From positions 157,643-221,642 of the forward strand of contig NW_020312602.1 of the NCBI RefSeq assembly GCF_002999335.1: 64,000 nt of DNA. The letters run 5' to 3'. The position numbers and the translations under genes are program-made. Shown here in pieces: positions 22,402 through 32,460 of the stretch. How positions within the stretch are numbered: the stretch's first letter is position 1; each line of letters starts with the position of its first letter. Source of the stretch: Cyclospora cayetanensis (taxonomy: Eukaryota; Apicomplexa; Conoidasida; Eucoccidiorida; Eimeriidae). A model generated the notes under the pieces. It ran no database searches. It had not been told where the DNA came from and saw nothing but the letters and a program-made list of their open reading frames with translations.

Positions 22402-25377
22402 TTATGAAGGCTCTTCTTGTTTCATGTTTGGGAGGGAGCCAGTATTTGCATGGGCTTCGGCCCCCGCAGTGTTTGCCCCTAGAACTGCGGTGTGCAGACG
22501 CCTCGGCTTTTCCCCCGAAGCTGCGCTTAGATGGTAACTCTGAAGCATCCTCCGAAAGTTTACAAGGGCAACGCGCTTCACCATTGAAAGGCTCTTGTCG
22601 CGCTTCTTCGCATTAGGAGCCTCTTTCTTGATTTTCGCGCTGCCATGTGGCAACCGACCGCAGCTCAGTGTACATGGTGCAACTGTGAGAATGCTTCCCG
22701 GCGTCCGCATATTCTCCGGGATACTGCATGAACCACCGTGCTTCGCTGGCACGAATTCGCGATACGATGTAATGGGCTGGCTTGTGTCTGGCTCGCAGCT
22801 GTTGCATTCGTTGGGATCTTTTGGGGTGTAGTGAAAAGCGCATTGCTTTGGCATAGCGAGATACGTCATTAGCCGGCATGTGAAAACTTCTGGATCACGC
22901 GGCATGCTGCTGGTGGTAAGCCACAGGTAAAAGTTTCCACCGTCTTGCATAGCCGCCTGCTCGCCAAGGATAACTGGCAAGGCCATCCAGTGGGGTCTGG
23001 TGTTGTTGTGCTTCTTGTTATCCGGGGAACTGGCATCCGTGTGTGTGCCAGAGGGAGCGATAAAGGATCGCGCCCATACTTGTGCAGATTCAGAGCCAGG
23101 GTAGAGTTGCGAAGCACCGACTTTGCAGCTTTTAATGCCACCGAAAGAGTTTGCCATAAATGAGCAGTTGCCGATTACCTTTTGGCCTAAATCCTCCTCC
23201 GCGAAGTAGAGCGCTACGTTTGTCGCCTGTGAGGTGACAGGCGAAGGCAGAATATGCGATAGTCGTGAAATCCTACCTTTGCGGAGCACCTCAGCGTGCT
23301 GCTGGGAGAGGGTGCTGGACAAGATACTCATGCCCTTAGGGACCGTAATATCTATTTTGTCGCATTCAAGTGTAGGCAAGAAGAATATCCAAGCTCTTGT
23401 TGCTTTCCCAAACTCGGGGTTTTCCAGATAAACAGAACAATCCTCGCATGCCTGAGTATTGCACTTTCGTGCAGTTACCAAAGGCTCTTTGTCGGCTTTG
23501 CACGGTATTTGGAATGTATCCGGGTACAGCTTTTCGCCGAGCCAACGCGGGATGCCGTTCGCAACTTGGACAATAGATGTAATATTGCCAAACCCGCCGC
23601 ACGGAAACGGACATACGCCCCAGGGGAAAGAAGCTGGCATTGTCCTGCTATTGATTTCTTCCACTCTGCATCCCATCTGCGCCGGGCACGGTGCTTTGAA
23701 CCTGTCGTCACACGGCGTCAAGCTAACAACGGCTTTCAGCCTTTCAGACCAGCCTGCTCTGGTGATGTCATCCCAAGGATACAACTTGCTACACGAGTGA
23801 CCCCATCCAGCGCCTTGGATCAACACCCGGCGAATGCTGACCTTGAATGCTTCGCCGTCCTTAGCACCACAGTTTCTTGTGCAGCTGCTAAGGAGTTCCC
23901 ACCCCAAAAGCTGGCAGCTAAGGCTACAGGCTTCTGTTTGACACCTCCGCTTTAATATTGCTCCTCCGCAGTGTTCCTCGCTAGGCCCCGCGAATAGCAT
24001 ACGAGTCCAGATTTCGTACCCTTCATTGCATGTAGTGCTACAAGGAGTTTCTTGCTTCCACTCGCTCCAGACGCATCTGTATCTTGCGATGAGCCTTGTG
24101 TCTTCAAAATGTTTGGTAACTGCATGACCTCCAGTAAAGCGAAAGGTTGCGAACCACGACTGCGGAATCTCCGTCGTTGCCTTAGTGGACGGCAGGCTAG
24201 TGCTTATAGCAAAGTAATGCTTTCCCAGTGGGAGGTCTCGCGAAGTATCAGCACTTGATACTACCAAGAACGTTGCTTCTCCCCCATGCTTCCGCTTATC
24301 GTGTGGCAGCCGTAAGCTGCACCTTAAGGGGGGCATGGTTGGGTCGGCAGAACGACAGAGTGTCGTATCACTGGCCTTCTCCTCAATCGTATACCCAGCT
24401 GGGATCGCTAGGACAATAAAAGCAATATCCTTAGAATCGTGCGTTTCTGTAGGGAACGTGTATTGGATGTCTAGCTGCGATCCAAGCGAGCCTGGATCTA
24501 TGGCTACTCGAAAATCGTTATCCATTGTGTCGAGAAGCTGATTATTATCGGGCATGTGCACAGCTGAGCCTGCCGGTTCCAGATATTTATCCATCGTACC
24601 GAAGGTGAAATGCGCGGTTGCCCCTTCAGCTGAATTCCTAGCGGATGCCTCGTGCTCTGCCGTGACTCCCCTTACATTTGCCTCTGTAGTTCCTCCCTGC
24701 ATCGAAGACTCTGAATCTCTGACTTTAAGATCCTCGATTTTCCATTTTGTTCGTTCTTTGTTTGCAAAGGTACCTGGACTCGTTGACAGCTTCGCAGATG
24801 ATTTCAGCTCAAGCATGGATCCACCGAAGAGGACTTCCTGGGTTGGATTGCCAGCTTGGTCAGAATAGTTGCGCCAGGGCATTCGAGTTGCACTTGCGTG
24901 TTCGGTTGCTAGAGCATTGCCAAGCGCGTTTCCTGGTACTCCTGATCTGTAGGGTTGTAGCTGTATGTTGAGCCATGTGGTATCGGAGCTCTCGTGGCGT
25001 GTAATACGAGATAGCTTTTCCAGTATCTCGCTGTATTCACGTGCGGCTACATTTTCGCCTTCCCAAGGGGCACTCTTTTCTTCAGAACTGCCAACCACAT
25101 CGAGCTCTCTAAGTGTATTCCTCCACGGGACGAAACTTTCAAAAGCTTTGGATGTGTCGCTTTCCTGAGGTTGAAAGCCTTGCTCTGTGCTTGGTAATAC
25201 AAAGTTGTATTCATGGTCCTGAGCTGCGTTGCCTAGAATTCCTAGATACAAGCCTAGCAACGGTGCAGTAGACAATACGAACGCAAACGAAAAATGCCAG
25301 CTGAATTTGAGCTTACTTCCACAGTCCACCCGGCGACTTTCAATAAAGAAGGAGAAGGGGTACAGCAATGCCCTCAT
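22402..25377 (-). CDS. Secreted or membrane-anchored thrombospondin type-1 domain protein
   Basis: A single uninterrupted frame of 991 residues, with ATG at 25375-25377 and stop at 22402. Residues about 26-50 (SWHFSFAFVLSTAPLLGLYL) form a hydrophobic segment after a basic head, so a signal peptide or signal anchor. Residues about 50-300 are polar and probably disordered. A beta-rich region follows (AFIVLAIPAGYTI). A clear TSP1 domain starts near residue 432 (CVWSEWKQETPCSTTCNEG ... CGG ... CQTEAC). Two diverged cysteine modules come next (WELLSSCTRNCGA; FPWGVCPFPCGGFGN), then a second beta-rich cysteine region and a basic, disordered tail. No C-terminal membrane helix is seen. Apicomplexan TSP1 proteins usually serve adhesion, motility or rhoptry/microneme functions; that role is inferred here and I cannot name the orthologue. 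It ends 180 bp from the convergent fusion gene. Confidence 0.86.
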   Translation of the reverse strand: MRALLYPFSFFIESRRVDCGSKLKFSWHFSFAFVLSTAPLLGLYLGILGNAAQDHEYNFVLPSTEQGFQPQESDTSKAFESFVPWRNTLRELDVVGSSEEKSAPWEGENVAAREYSEILEKLSRITRHESSDTTWLNIQLQPYRSGVPGNALGNALATEHASATRMPWRNYSDQAGNPTQEVLFGGSMLELKSSAKLSTSPGTFANKERTKWKIEDLKVRDSESSMQGGTTEANVRGVTAEHEASARNSAEGATAHFTFGTMDKYLEPAGSAVHMPDNNQLLDTMDNDFRVAIDPGSLGSQLDIQYTFPTETHDSKDIAFIVLAIPAGYTIEEKASDTTLCRSADPTMPPLRCSLRLPHDKRKHGGEATFLVVSSADTSRDLPLGKHYFAISTSLPSTKATTEIPQSWFATFRFTGGHAVTKHFEDTRLIARYRCVWSEWKQETPCSTTCNEGYEIWTRMLFAGPSEEHCGGAILKRRCQTEACSLSCQLLGWELLSSCTRNCGAKDGEAFKVSIRRVLIQGAGWGHSCSKLYPWDDITRAGWSERLKAVVSLTPCDDRFKAPCPAQMGCRVEEINSRTMPASFPWGVCPFPCGGFGNITSIVQVANGIPRWLGEKLYPDTFQIPCKADKEPLVTARKCNTQACEDCSVYLENPEFGKATRAWIFFLPTLECDKIDITVPKGMSILSSTLSQQHAEVLRKGRISRLSHILPSPVTSQATNVALYFAEEDLGQKVIGNCSFMANSFGGIKSCKVGASQLYPGSESAQVWARSFIAPSGTHTDASSPDNKKHNNTRPHWMALPVILGEQAAMQDGGNFYLWLTTSSMPRDPEVFTCRLMTYLAMPKQCAFHYTPKDPNECNSCEPDTSQPITSYREFVPAKHGGSCSIPENMRTPGSILTVAPCTLSCGRLPHGSAKIKKEAPNAKKRDKSLSMVKRVALVNFRRMLQSYHLSAASGEKPRRLHTAVLGANTAGAEAHANTGSLPNMKQEEPS

Positions 25378-28300
25378 CTGCCCTTCTCAGGCCTTCAAGA
25401 TTTCGGAGGAAGACCTCACAGCAGAAAGAGACTCTAGCAAGTGGTTCAGGGGGCTGCAGTGCAGCCGACGGATATCGACCGCATTGAAACCTGGGGTTGG
25501 ACGACATATGATTCGACCAGAAATCACAAATGAAAACTTCGAGCAACCAAAAAAGAGGCAGACGCGCTTAGTTCGCTTGTTGCAAGGAAGGAGTCAAAGC
25601 ACAGCACCAGTACTGGCGGCCTGAGATCCCTCAATAAACAAATTACCCATGGAGTCACAGACGTACCACAAAAAAAATCAAGGGGAAGCTGTCTTCCGCG
25701 TCTGGTGAACAGATGTTCCAGGGTTAAAGAGGATCTGGGGATATCGGCCGCCCAAGCCCTCACTCATGGGATCCGTGCTGGGAAGCTGACTTGTACTTCC
25801 ATTCAGCCCATTGCTCTAAAGCCAGGGTATAGCCTTGAATCATTCTAATATATGCACCAAGATATATTGGCTAGTTTCAATGAAAATTCATCCTTCCCGA
25901 ATTTTTGTTGTATAGGAGCATTGTGCCATGCTGCGAATGGTGAGCTAATCAATCCTAGAGCAGCAGAGGGTGCCTTCGGGTGCCTGAAGGCGAGTACCTA
26001 CAAGCCTCTGTCCATACATAATAATATTCATGCGAGGCGGATTGTGTTGCTTTTATCCTACGCATAGGCGTGAAAGCGATGTAATAATAAGCTTGCATCT
26101 AATCAATGGTTGGGGAACGTAGTGTTCCGCATGTGGCCTGAACTAAACACTATTGACAAAACATAAAAAAGTAGGCGGGTTTCCGAAAGTAGAGTGGCTC
26201 TTTTGAGGAGAAAAAGCAAGATCTTTGATAGAAAGATGATTTTTCGGGGACCCAGTATCGCGCAGTGCAGGCATGGAATAGACAGTACGTGACTTTCCCC
26301 CACAAAGGGACTGCTTATAGGAACAAAGTTCACGAGGATAAGAGCATACAAGTCGAGAAAGTATGGCACTGACTGATTTATTCCGTCGATATCCAGGGTA
26401 CTGATATTGAATGCTGTCCTCGAGCATCCTCAGGCAGTGCGTTAGCATAACCAGATGTGCTGTTCGTCGCGAACAAAATAGACTAGCAAGTTCTCTTCAG
26501 GAAACTGCAGCTGCATGGTGGCTCTGCACTTAGCTGGGCGCAGGCCTTGACACTGGCCTTTTCTATCACGCCCGACGTATACCTGTTCAATAGCTCCTTG
26601 AGGACTTTTGCACTAGGTAAATTCGAAAACAGCTTGCTGAACTACCTCAGGCTCATCAACCCATCACGTCCACGCAATATAACCAGTGACAAACAACAAA
26701 CAGTACGACGCACTCTCAAGGACGATGCGTGGCTGACCACTTTTTGCCTTGGCTGGACTAGAGTGGGTCTGTGCTGCTTCAACCCTATCCGTGAAAGAGC
26801 AGCAGTTAACATCATGGGCTGTGTTGAAACTGCATGGCTTTTTTCTGTACTCATGCAAACTGTGCTAGCGATCCAAACAGTCGGCAAGTTGTACAAACCA
26901 ACGGCTTGCAAGCTAACCGTCGCAGCAAGCCAGAATATGCTACCTAAGCTTTGTAACAGCATAACCTTTATATCGAGGAGCACCCTTGGATTTTTGCCAG
27001 TCTTGAATACAAAAAATTCGCACGCTAGTAGCTGTCTTCATTAAACTCACAACAGGCTGAGTGACCAACATGCTTCGCAATAGAGCCTTAAAGCATCTTC
27101 TTTGAGAGCCAGCCTTTGCCTCACATGGAGGATGGGCGGGGAAAGTCGTACTTGAACAATATCAACTACACTACTCATAGAATCCGAAGAGTCATTGAGG
27201 TATTGACTATTGGTGTGTCTATTCGTGCTTTCCTTTTACTGTAGAGTGTTGTTAGCTCGATGCAAGAATGTGCAATTTTGTAGCAGTGTGCCCTAGATAT
27301 CATTTGCAACCAAGTGCAAATCCGGAGTGCATGAAGATTGCAGCTATGCGGAACCTAGCTGCCCCTCTGCACTAATGTCGAGGTCTCTGAGTGGCGCAGA
27401 CAGGGGAAAGAGAGCATTTTTCGGTGGAAACCGATAACTTTCTATCAACTGTGTTTTGAGCCTGTAGTTCAGTGTTCTCCTATGGTGATTCTAAAGGGAG
27501 CGTTTAATTTGGTGGCATTGCATCTTTGATGCAACTGCTGCCCGTTCTCCCAGTGGCTATAAACTGAATAAGAAATCAGGCTTCTTGTGAGCAAACAACA
27601 CTCGTTTGAGTTCCACCAGACAACTGGGTGCCTTTGTTGCATGGTTTGGGTGGCAGCAGTAAAAACAAACGAACTCTATGGCGATGGATGTTGACGGCCG
27701 TGCAGAGCCTGTTGAGACTCAATAAGCTGGCCCCCAAGCCGATGTAAACTTATTCTTTTTACAGCTAATGCAAAGGTATGAGGATTCAGCAGAAACGTGC
27801 CTACGGATGCATTGATGAGGCCTTGCCTACCAGAAATGCATGACAGCATTGAGGATAGGCAATTTCTCGAATACTCATCTGCTCGTTGGAGATGTTCAGC
27901 GCTTTGTAGCATTTAAATGAAGAAACACGAGTTTTGATGAGATCATGCTTATGAAATGGAGAATAAAATTGATGTAGGCTGTTTTCATGTGGAGTAAGTC
28001 GTCCGCCCGGAGGAATGACCACAGTAGAGACCTTTTTTTGTAGCTGTGACAAATTTGGTACATGCCGATATCAGTATAGCATCAAGTTTTGGGAGAATTG
28101 AGAAAGCTGGAGCAAGGAATCTATCGATTTATCAGTGAATAGAGCGCTATAGAAGCTAGGTTTCCAAAAACCATAACGTAGACAAATGGCTGCTATATCA
28201 GTGGTTTATTCCAGGTGTAAACGGATAGTCACGTCAAGGGGTCGCCGGATGGGCAGCACTCCAGTGATCAAGAGGCCGACTACTAATTGTTCTACAACCG

Positions 28301-28649
28301 ATGGAATTTGGGGAATTTTAATAGTGAATGAGCACAAACCTAGGTCTTTGGCTGAGAAGAAAGAGCCGAACTAAGATTTTGGCAGTCGGGGCTGAATCAG
28401 CTGTCCCTAGCCCACAACTAGAGGCATCAGCAAATCTCAGGGAGAGCGCTTGCTTCTAGTCAGTCCTAGACAGTGCCAAAAGAATTCACTTTCTCCTCGT
28501 GTAAAAACTTGTGTCACATAAGCAAATGTTCAAGTGCATGGATGAAGTTAAAGACCGTGGACAGTGGTTTGGGTCTAGAGGAAGCATGTCGATTGGCAAA
28601 AGATATGCCACACTAGGGAAATGAAAAACCTTTTACGCAGGCTGCGACT
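25378..28649. other. Gene-poor region upstream of the retroelement relic
   Basis: About 3.3 kb, visibly richer in A+T than the flanking genes. The region just right of 25377 should hold the promoter of the TSP1 gene. Open frames at 25229-25624 (+), 26547-27044 (+) and 26642-26983 (-) show no family resemblance and no convincing splice context. The 5' part (gag and LTR) of the adjacent retroelement could have stood at about 27-28.6 kb, but I could not recognise a gag domain, a CCHC knuckle or an LTR. Confidence 0.5.
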
Positions 28650-28679
28650 CAGTGATTAGGGCTAAAAGGATAGGAAGTC

Positions 28680-29010
28680 GCAGTGAGGGGCCGAGTACAG
28701 CTTTCTTTTGTGCTGACACAAGCTCGCTGGTTTGGTGAATTGGTAGCGTTGGATAAAGCTTGGTGAGCGATGGCTCTGTTTTTCGAGGAAACGGCCCAAA
28801 AGCGCAATTTGCCTCTGCACTTGTTAGTGCAGTCTTCAAACCTCAGGCTTGCTGGGGGCCAGCAGGGCGGCACTATCCTCAAGGCTGAGGTAGTTGAATG
28901 CCTAATACATGTAATAAAGTCCATTAGCATGATCGGTGACTGCCATGCTAGATCAGGGCACTACGGCATAATACTTATTATGCCATGAGCGTGCAGGTTG
29001 GTGAGCCAAG
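28680..29010 (+). pseudogene. Retroviral-type aspartic protease relic
   Basis: The frame from 28770 reads EETAQKRNLPLHLLVQ and later GHYGIILIMP followed by a stop. This is the pattern of gypsy proteases, which end in a Y-D-x-I-L-G-M-x-W motif. Just upstream the expected D-S-G-A active site is reduced to LDKAW and followed by a stop, so the active site is lost. Confidence 0.7.
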
Positions 29011-29289
29011 AAACTTTAGGAAAGTCAACTCCTGCTCTCCTCAACAATGTTCGTTCCATCTATGATGCGCCGGCTAAAAATCGGTGCTTCTACAAGACGA
29101 GGCCGAAACCCCAGGCGGGCGGCTCAGGAGCACAGTAAGCTATGACGGTTCTGAGCACGCACCTTATCCTCGTAGCTCCATGACCAATTTATTATTTCGA
29201 TCATTTTTCGGAATCCTAGCCGAGGAACACAAGGAATGAACAAATTTCCAGGAACTCGCAGATGGCCACCTGCTGACCGCTGGCGGGCT

Positions 29290-29880
29290 GCATCGCGCTT
29301 ATTCCAGGGTCAGCCGCAAGCTATGTTCCGCTGTATCGGAAGCTTCACGACTAAGCAATCGACAGACAATTCGCTGAAGTAACGAAGCGCAGGAATAGAC
29401 CAATGCCTTCGGGAATAAAGTGTTGTTGGTGCCGTAAAGGGACGGAAGGTAGAGCATGTGCTAACTTCAAGCTCCTGAACAGGGTCACTGCAAAGAAGAG
29501 GTTCTCAATACATCATATTGGCGATACGATTGCCAAGCTGCACGTATCAATAGTCTACACGGCACTTGGCGTCACATACGCTTTCGTACAAATCCCCATT
29601 CACCCAGGTCGCAAGCACAACAGTGATCTCTTCACCCGCACTCGCAGACTCGCATGTACCTGTATGCCAACTTTGAACTCGCGAATGCCCCAGCTGAATT
29701 ACAGCAGCAAGTCAATCAGAAATTTTCTGACCCTATTAGGGAGGGCTGGATGTCTGTCTAATATTAGCGCATAAGTATTCAACCGAGACACTCAAGAGCA
29801 CCTAGATCACCAACGGCGTACTCGTGAGCTGTCGATGGATGAGCAGTGGTATTCGAAGAGGCGCCACTGTTTCTTCTTAT
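29290..29880 (+). pseudogene. Reverse transcriptase relic (Ty3/gypsy)
   Basis: The upstream linker resembles the gypsy pre-RT segment (IPGSAASYVPLYRKLHD, then a stop). The frame from 29403 reads ANFKLLNRVTAKKRFSIHHI, AFVQIPIHPGRKHNSDLFT and a CMPT block. A shift is needed to read ELANAPAELQQQVN, matching the MPFGLxNAPAxFQ motif, and a shift back gives CLSNI where the catalytic Y-L-D-D-I should be. After a stop the same frame continues QEHLDHQRRTREL and QWYSKRRHCFF, the conserved post-catalytic region. The catalytic aspartates are gone. Confidence 0.85.
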
Positions 29881-29984
29881 GAGAGCAGCTGTGTTCTTAT
29901 GAGTCCTTCTTCGGGGTACAGGAAGTGAGCCACATCCGGCAACATGAATACAACCAAGGAGGGACACTTGCCGTTACGCAAAGG

Positions 29985-30570
29985 CACGGACGTTCTGAAG
30001 TCCTATAGGCTCACATCTTACCATCTAAATGCATTTCCTGGTTTTGCTGAAATCCATGTTTTCCTGAGTGCTTTACTTTAGAGAAAAACACAACGTATGA
30101 CCAGGACAGACAAGGCTGGTGCTGTATCAAGGATGTTTATCGCCCGCCCCACTTTTTGTTTAGTACTCGCGCAGTTCAATTAGGTGCGTCATTTTTTCCT
30201 AACGAACAAAGCCAGTGACATATATTGTTCTAAATTCTTTCAGCATGCTCATGGCTCTCCAAAGCATCAAACAATTGCTTATTCATTGCAATGGCTTGAA
30301 CAAAACAGAGCGACGACACTCAGTGAGGCAAAAAGAACAGTTTGCTGTGTACTGCACCGCGAAGTACAAACACCAATTTCATTAACGTTCTTTTTCTGAA
30401 AGATTGAGTGTCCGCCTTTAGTGCACCTTACGAAGGAATTTCAGGTCTTCATTAATCCTGAAGGTGTTCAATGTCTTGGACGCCTCTTGTAGTACAAATG
30501 TACGCTGAAGTAAATCAAGTGCATCACCAACACCGTCGCCGACGCGCTCGTTCGGTGCTCCATCGGTTGA
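29985..30570 (+). pseudogene. RT connection and RNase H relic
   Basis: Near 29986 the sequence reads TDVLKSYRLTSYH and GFAEIHVFLSALL, matching the gypsy segment that normally reads T-D-V-x-x-L-R-S-F-L-G-L. The frame at 30184-30399 carries HQTIAYSLQWLEQN and TLSEAKRTVCCVL, the RNase H I-A-Y-A-S-R ... E-K-E block. FQVFINPEGVQCL and NTVADALVRCS (to about 30565) match its end, which normally reads A-D-A-L-S-R. Several stops interrupt it. Confidence 0.75.
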
Positions 30571-31379
30571 ACGTTGTACAGCCTCATCAGGCTTGTGCGT
30601 GCTGATTCACAATTTATTAGAGGTTTGCATAAGTCTTCTGCTTTTAGACGCCTGTGCATCAGCTACTACAGCCAAACTTCACAATGGAAAAATCATAGAC
30701 TATAACCACGTTGGGGATGGCTCGGGGAGCTCAACACAAAGCGTGGCGCTTTTTTGCCTGTCCCGTCCTACTTTGGTTCGCAGTGCCATTCTGTGCAAAG
30801 CACAGTATCATGTTCTTTAGAACCATGGTAGGATTCACAGTACTGTGGGAACGCTCTCACGGTCTTTCTAGGGCCGATGGTGTGAAGTAAAAATATGCTC
30901 ATACTGGGAGTGAAATAGTTCAGGAAAGCTCCATGTGCCTAGAGTACTCTACGTTGCCCTTCATGGATCTATATTTTCGATCTACCCGACTATCCAACCA
31001 GTTGGCCCCAACCTGCCACCCATTCTACCAATCCAGCATGATAGTGGAGAGCTCGACTCCGTGGTATTCTAGGTACTGCTTAAAATTACCTTAGCATCTC
31101 TTTAAGCTAGTGTGTATTGTCTCCATATCCCCTATGTCTCAGAGTGCTCTCGAGTGCACCTGAGAGCCAGCCTCATGGCTTGCTATTGCATGCATTCGAG
31201 TGGCATCCCCGAGGCTCACCGATCAGGACAGGGCTGTTTATGCCTGAAGCATTCTGTCGCCTGAGTTGCTTTGTATATTCTCTAACGGTGACACCCTCAC
31301 TAGAAAAGGAACAAACTTCACATACGTCCCTTGGCAAGGGTGTATGTACTGTCCTGCCCAGAGAGTCCACACCGCTGAA

Positions 31380-31815
31380 GCCGCACGATTCTCTTGAAAC
31401 CCACCCACCCTCAAGCCTTTCTGGTTTTAAGAGGCCTAGGATTAATATGACTTTCTATCCGTCGGTCCGCTAGATGTCAAGGTTCAGAATAACATGTACG
31501 CAGCTATCGACAGATTGAGCATATATGCTCACTCTTCCCCTGCTGCGGGCTTGTGACGGCTGAGGCAGTTGCTCAGTCATTCTTAACTCATGTGCAAAAG
31601 CTTTATTATTCTTGTTACTGATAGGGGTACGAAGTTTGCTTGAGCTTTCAGGAGTGCCTCACGACCCCCCACAAATTTTAGGATGACCACGGCGAACCAC
31701 CCTGAAGCAGAAGGGCAGAGAGAACGTGCCAACCACGTAGCTCTGCAATTTTGAAAGCTCTGTGCCCACACTAATCCAATTATTTGGCGTGACTTCTTTC
31801 TTGTGAAAATCAAGT
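31380..31815 (+). pseudogene. Integrase core relic (D,D,E type)
   Basis: RINMTFYPSV near 31442 matches the start of the gypsy integrase core. The acidic triad is still visible: IDRLSIYAH (Asp codon 31509-31511), VTDRGTKFA (Asp 31620-31622) and HPEAEGQRERAN (Glu 31722-31724), all three in one frame but with stops between them. The second Asp to Glu distance is 34 codons, close to the canonical spacing. Confidence 0.82.
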
Positions 31816-32287
31816 TGAAAATAGAACAGTCTACGCACTATCCGTTACTCTCCTTCCTCGCTGGTCGACACTAAGGAGCCCCCCTCTCATTCAAGCCTGG
31901 CCCTGATGATCCGGCTTCACCAATTATTCTTAGCAGCAACTATATTTTAGGGAAAACCTGCTTAATGCGCGTGTTTGTATGCCCACAGCTCGATAGCAAC
32001 AAGCATGGAATCATGAGAAGCAGCGGTCGGCGGCATGTTTTGACCCTGGAGCTTTGGTCGTGGTGGGTTGGAAGGTTTTACAAGGTGCACCACATGACCA
32101 GACAAGGATGCTGGGGGCCAGCTGACTGGGATCCTTCGCAGTTTTCTCACGGTTCTATGCTCTCTTTACGTCATGGATATCCCCCAAATTTGGAGGCGCC
32201 CTAAAGCTATCTGAATTGGCTTCCTGAAACGTTTCAAAACTCATATAACTATCCCCAATTTCTTCCGCGCAGTCATCTGATCTATCC

Positions 32288-32455
32288 AAATGGGAGGATT
32301 TACAGAGAGTTGCAGAAGTGCTCAAATCTAGGGTTATCGGGCGCCGGCAAATCATTACACAAAAGTTGCTGATAAAATGCAATGGGCAACGCCAGCCTCA
32401 GCAGCTGCGCAAAGCGTTGCCTGCGATAGGACTTGCAGTTCTGTTTGTTTCGTAA
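32288..32455 (+). pseudogene. Probable chromodomain relic at the integrase C terminus
   Basis: After a segment like the integrase tail (SWISPKFGGALKLSE, about 32170-32210), one open frame reads DLQRVAEVLKSRVIGRRQ and then QKLLIKCNGQ, resembling the chromodomain pattern V-E-x-I-L-x-x-R ... Y-L-V-K-W-x-G. It sits where chromoviruses carry this domain. The resemblance is weak, since the aromatic cage is not preserved; the call rests partly on position. Confidence 0.45.
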
Positions 32456-32460
32456 AGCTA

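Larger units (their letters stand above)
28650..32460 (+). mobile_element. Degenerate Ty3/gypsy chromovirus-like LTR retrotransposon (pol relic)
   Basis: Successive plus-strand segments, broken by stops and frameshifts, resemble in the correct order the parts of a gypsy pol polyprotein: aspartic protease (28.7-29.0 kb), the linker to RT (from about 29.29 kb), reverse transcriptase (29.4-29.88 kb), connection and RNase H (29.98-30.57 kb), integrase (31.38-31.8 kb) and a probable C-terminal chromodomain (32.29-32.45 kb). Order and spacing match a chromovirus. No intact frame longer than about 125 codons remains, so it cannot be autonomous. LTRs and gag were not found. Chromovirus-like remnants are known from Eimeria genomes, which fits the host inferred from the genes. 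Confidence 0.85.

Noticed and set aside
23296..23955. 219-codon plus-strand frame
   Set aside because: It is antisense to the TSP1-domain gene, which has a leader, domain structure and a far longer frame.
25229..25624. 131-codon plus-strand frame overlapping the TSP1 gene start
   Set aside because: It is largely antisense to the signal region of the TSP1 gene, with no recognisable domain.
26547..27044. 165-codon plus-strand frame in the gene-poor region
   Set aside because: It has no domain, no splice context and an overlapping minus-strand frame of similar quality. I considered a gag remnant of the retroelement but saw no gag pattern.
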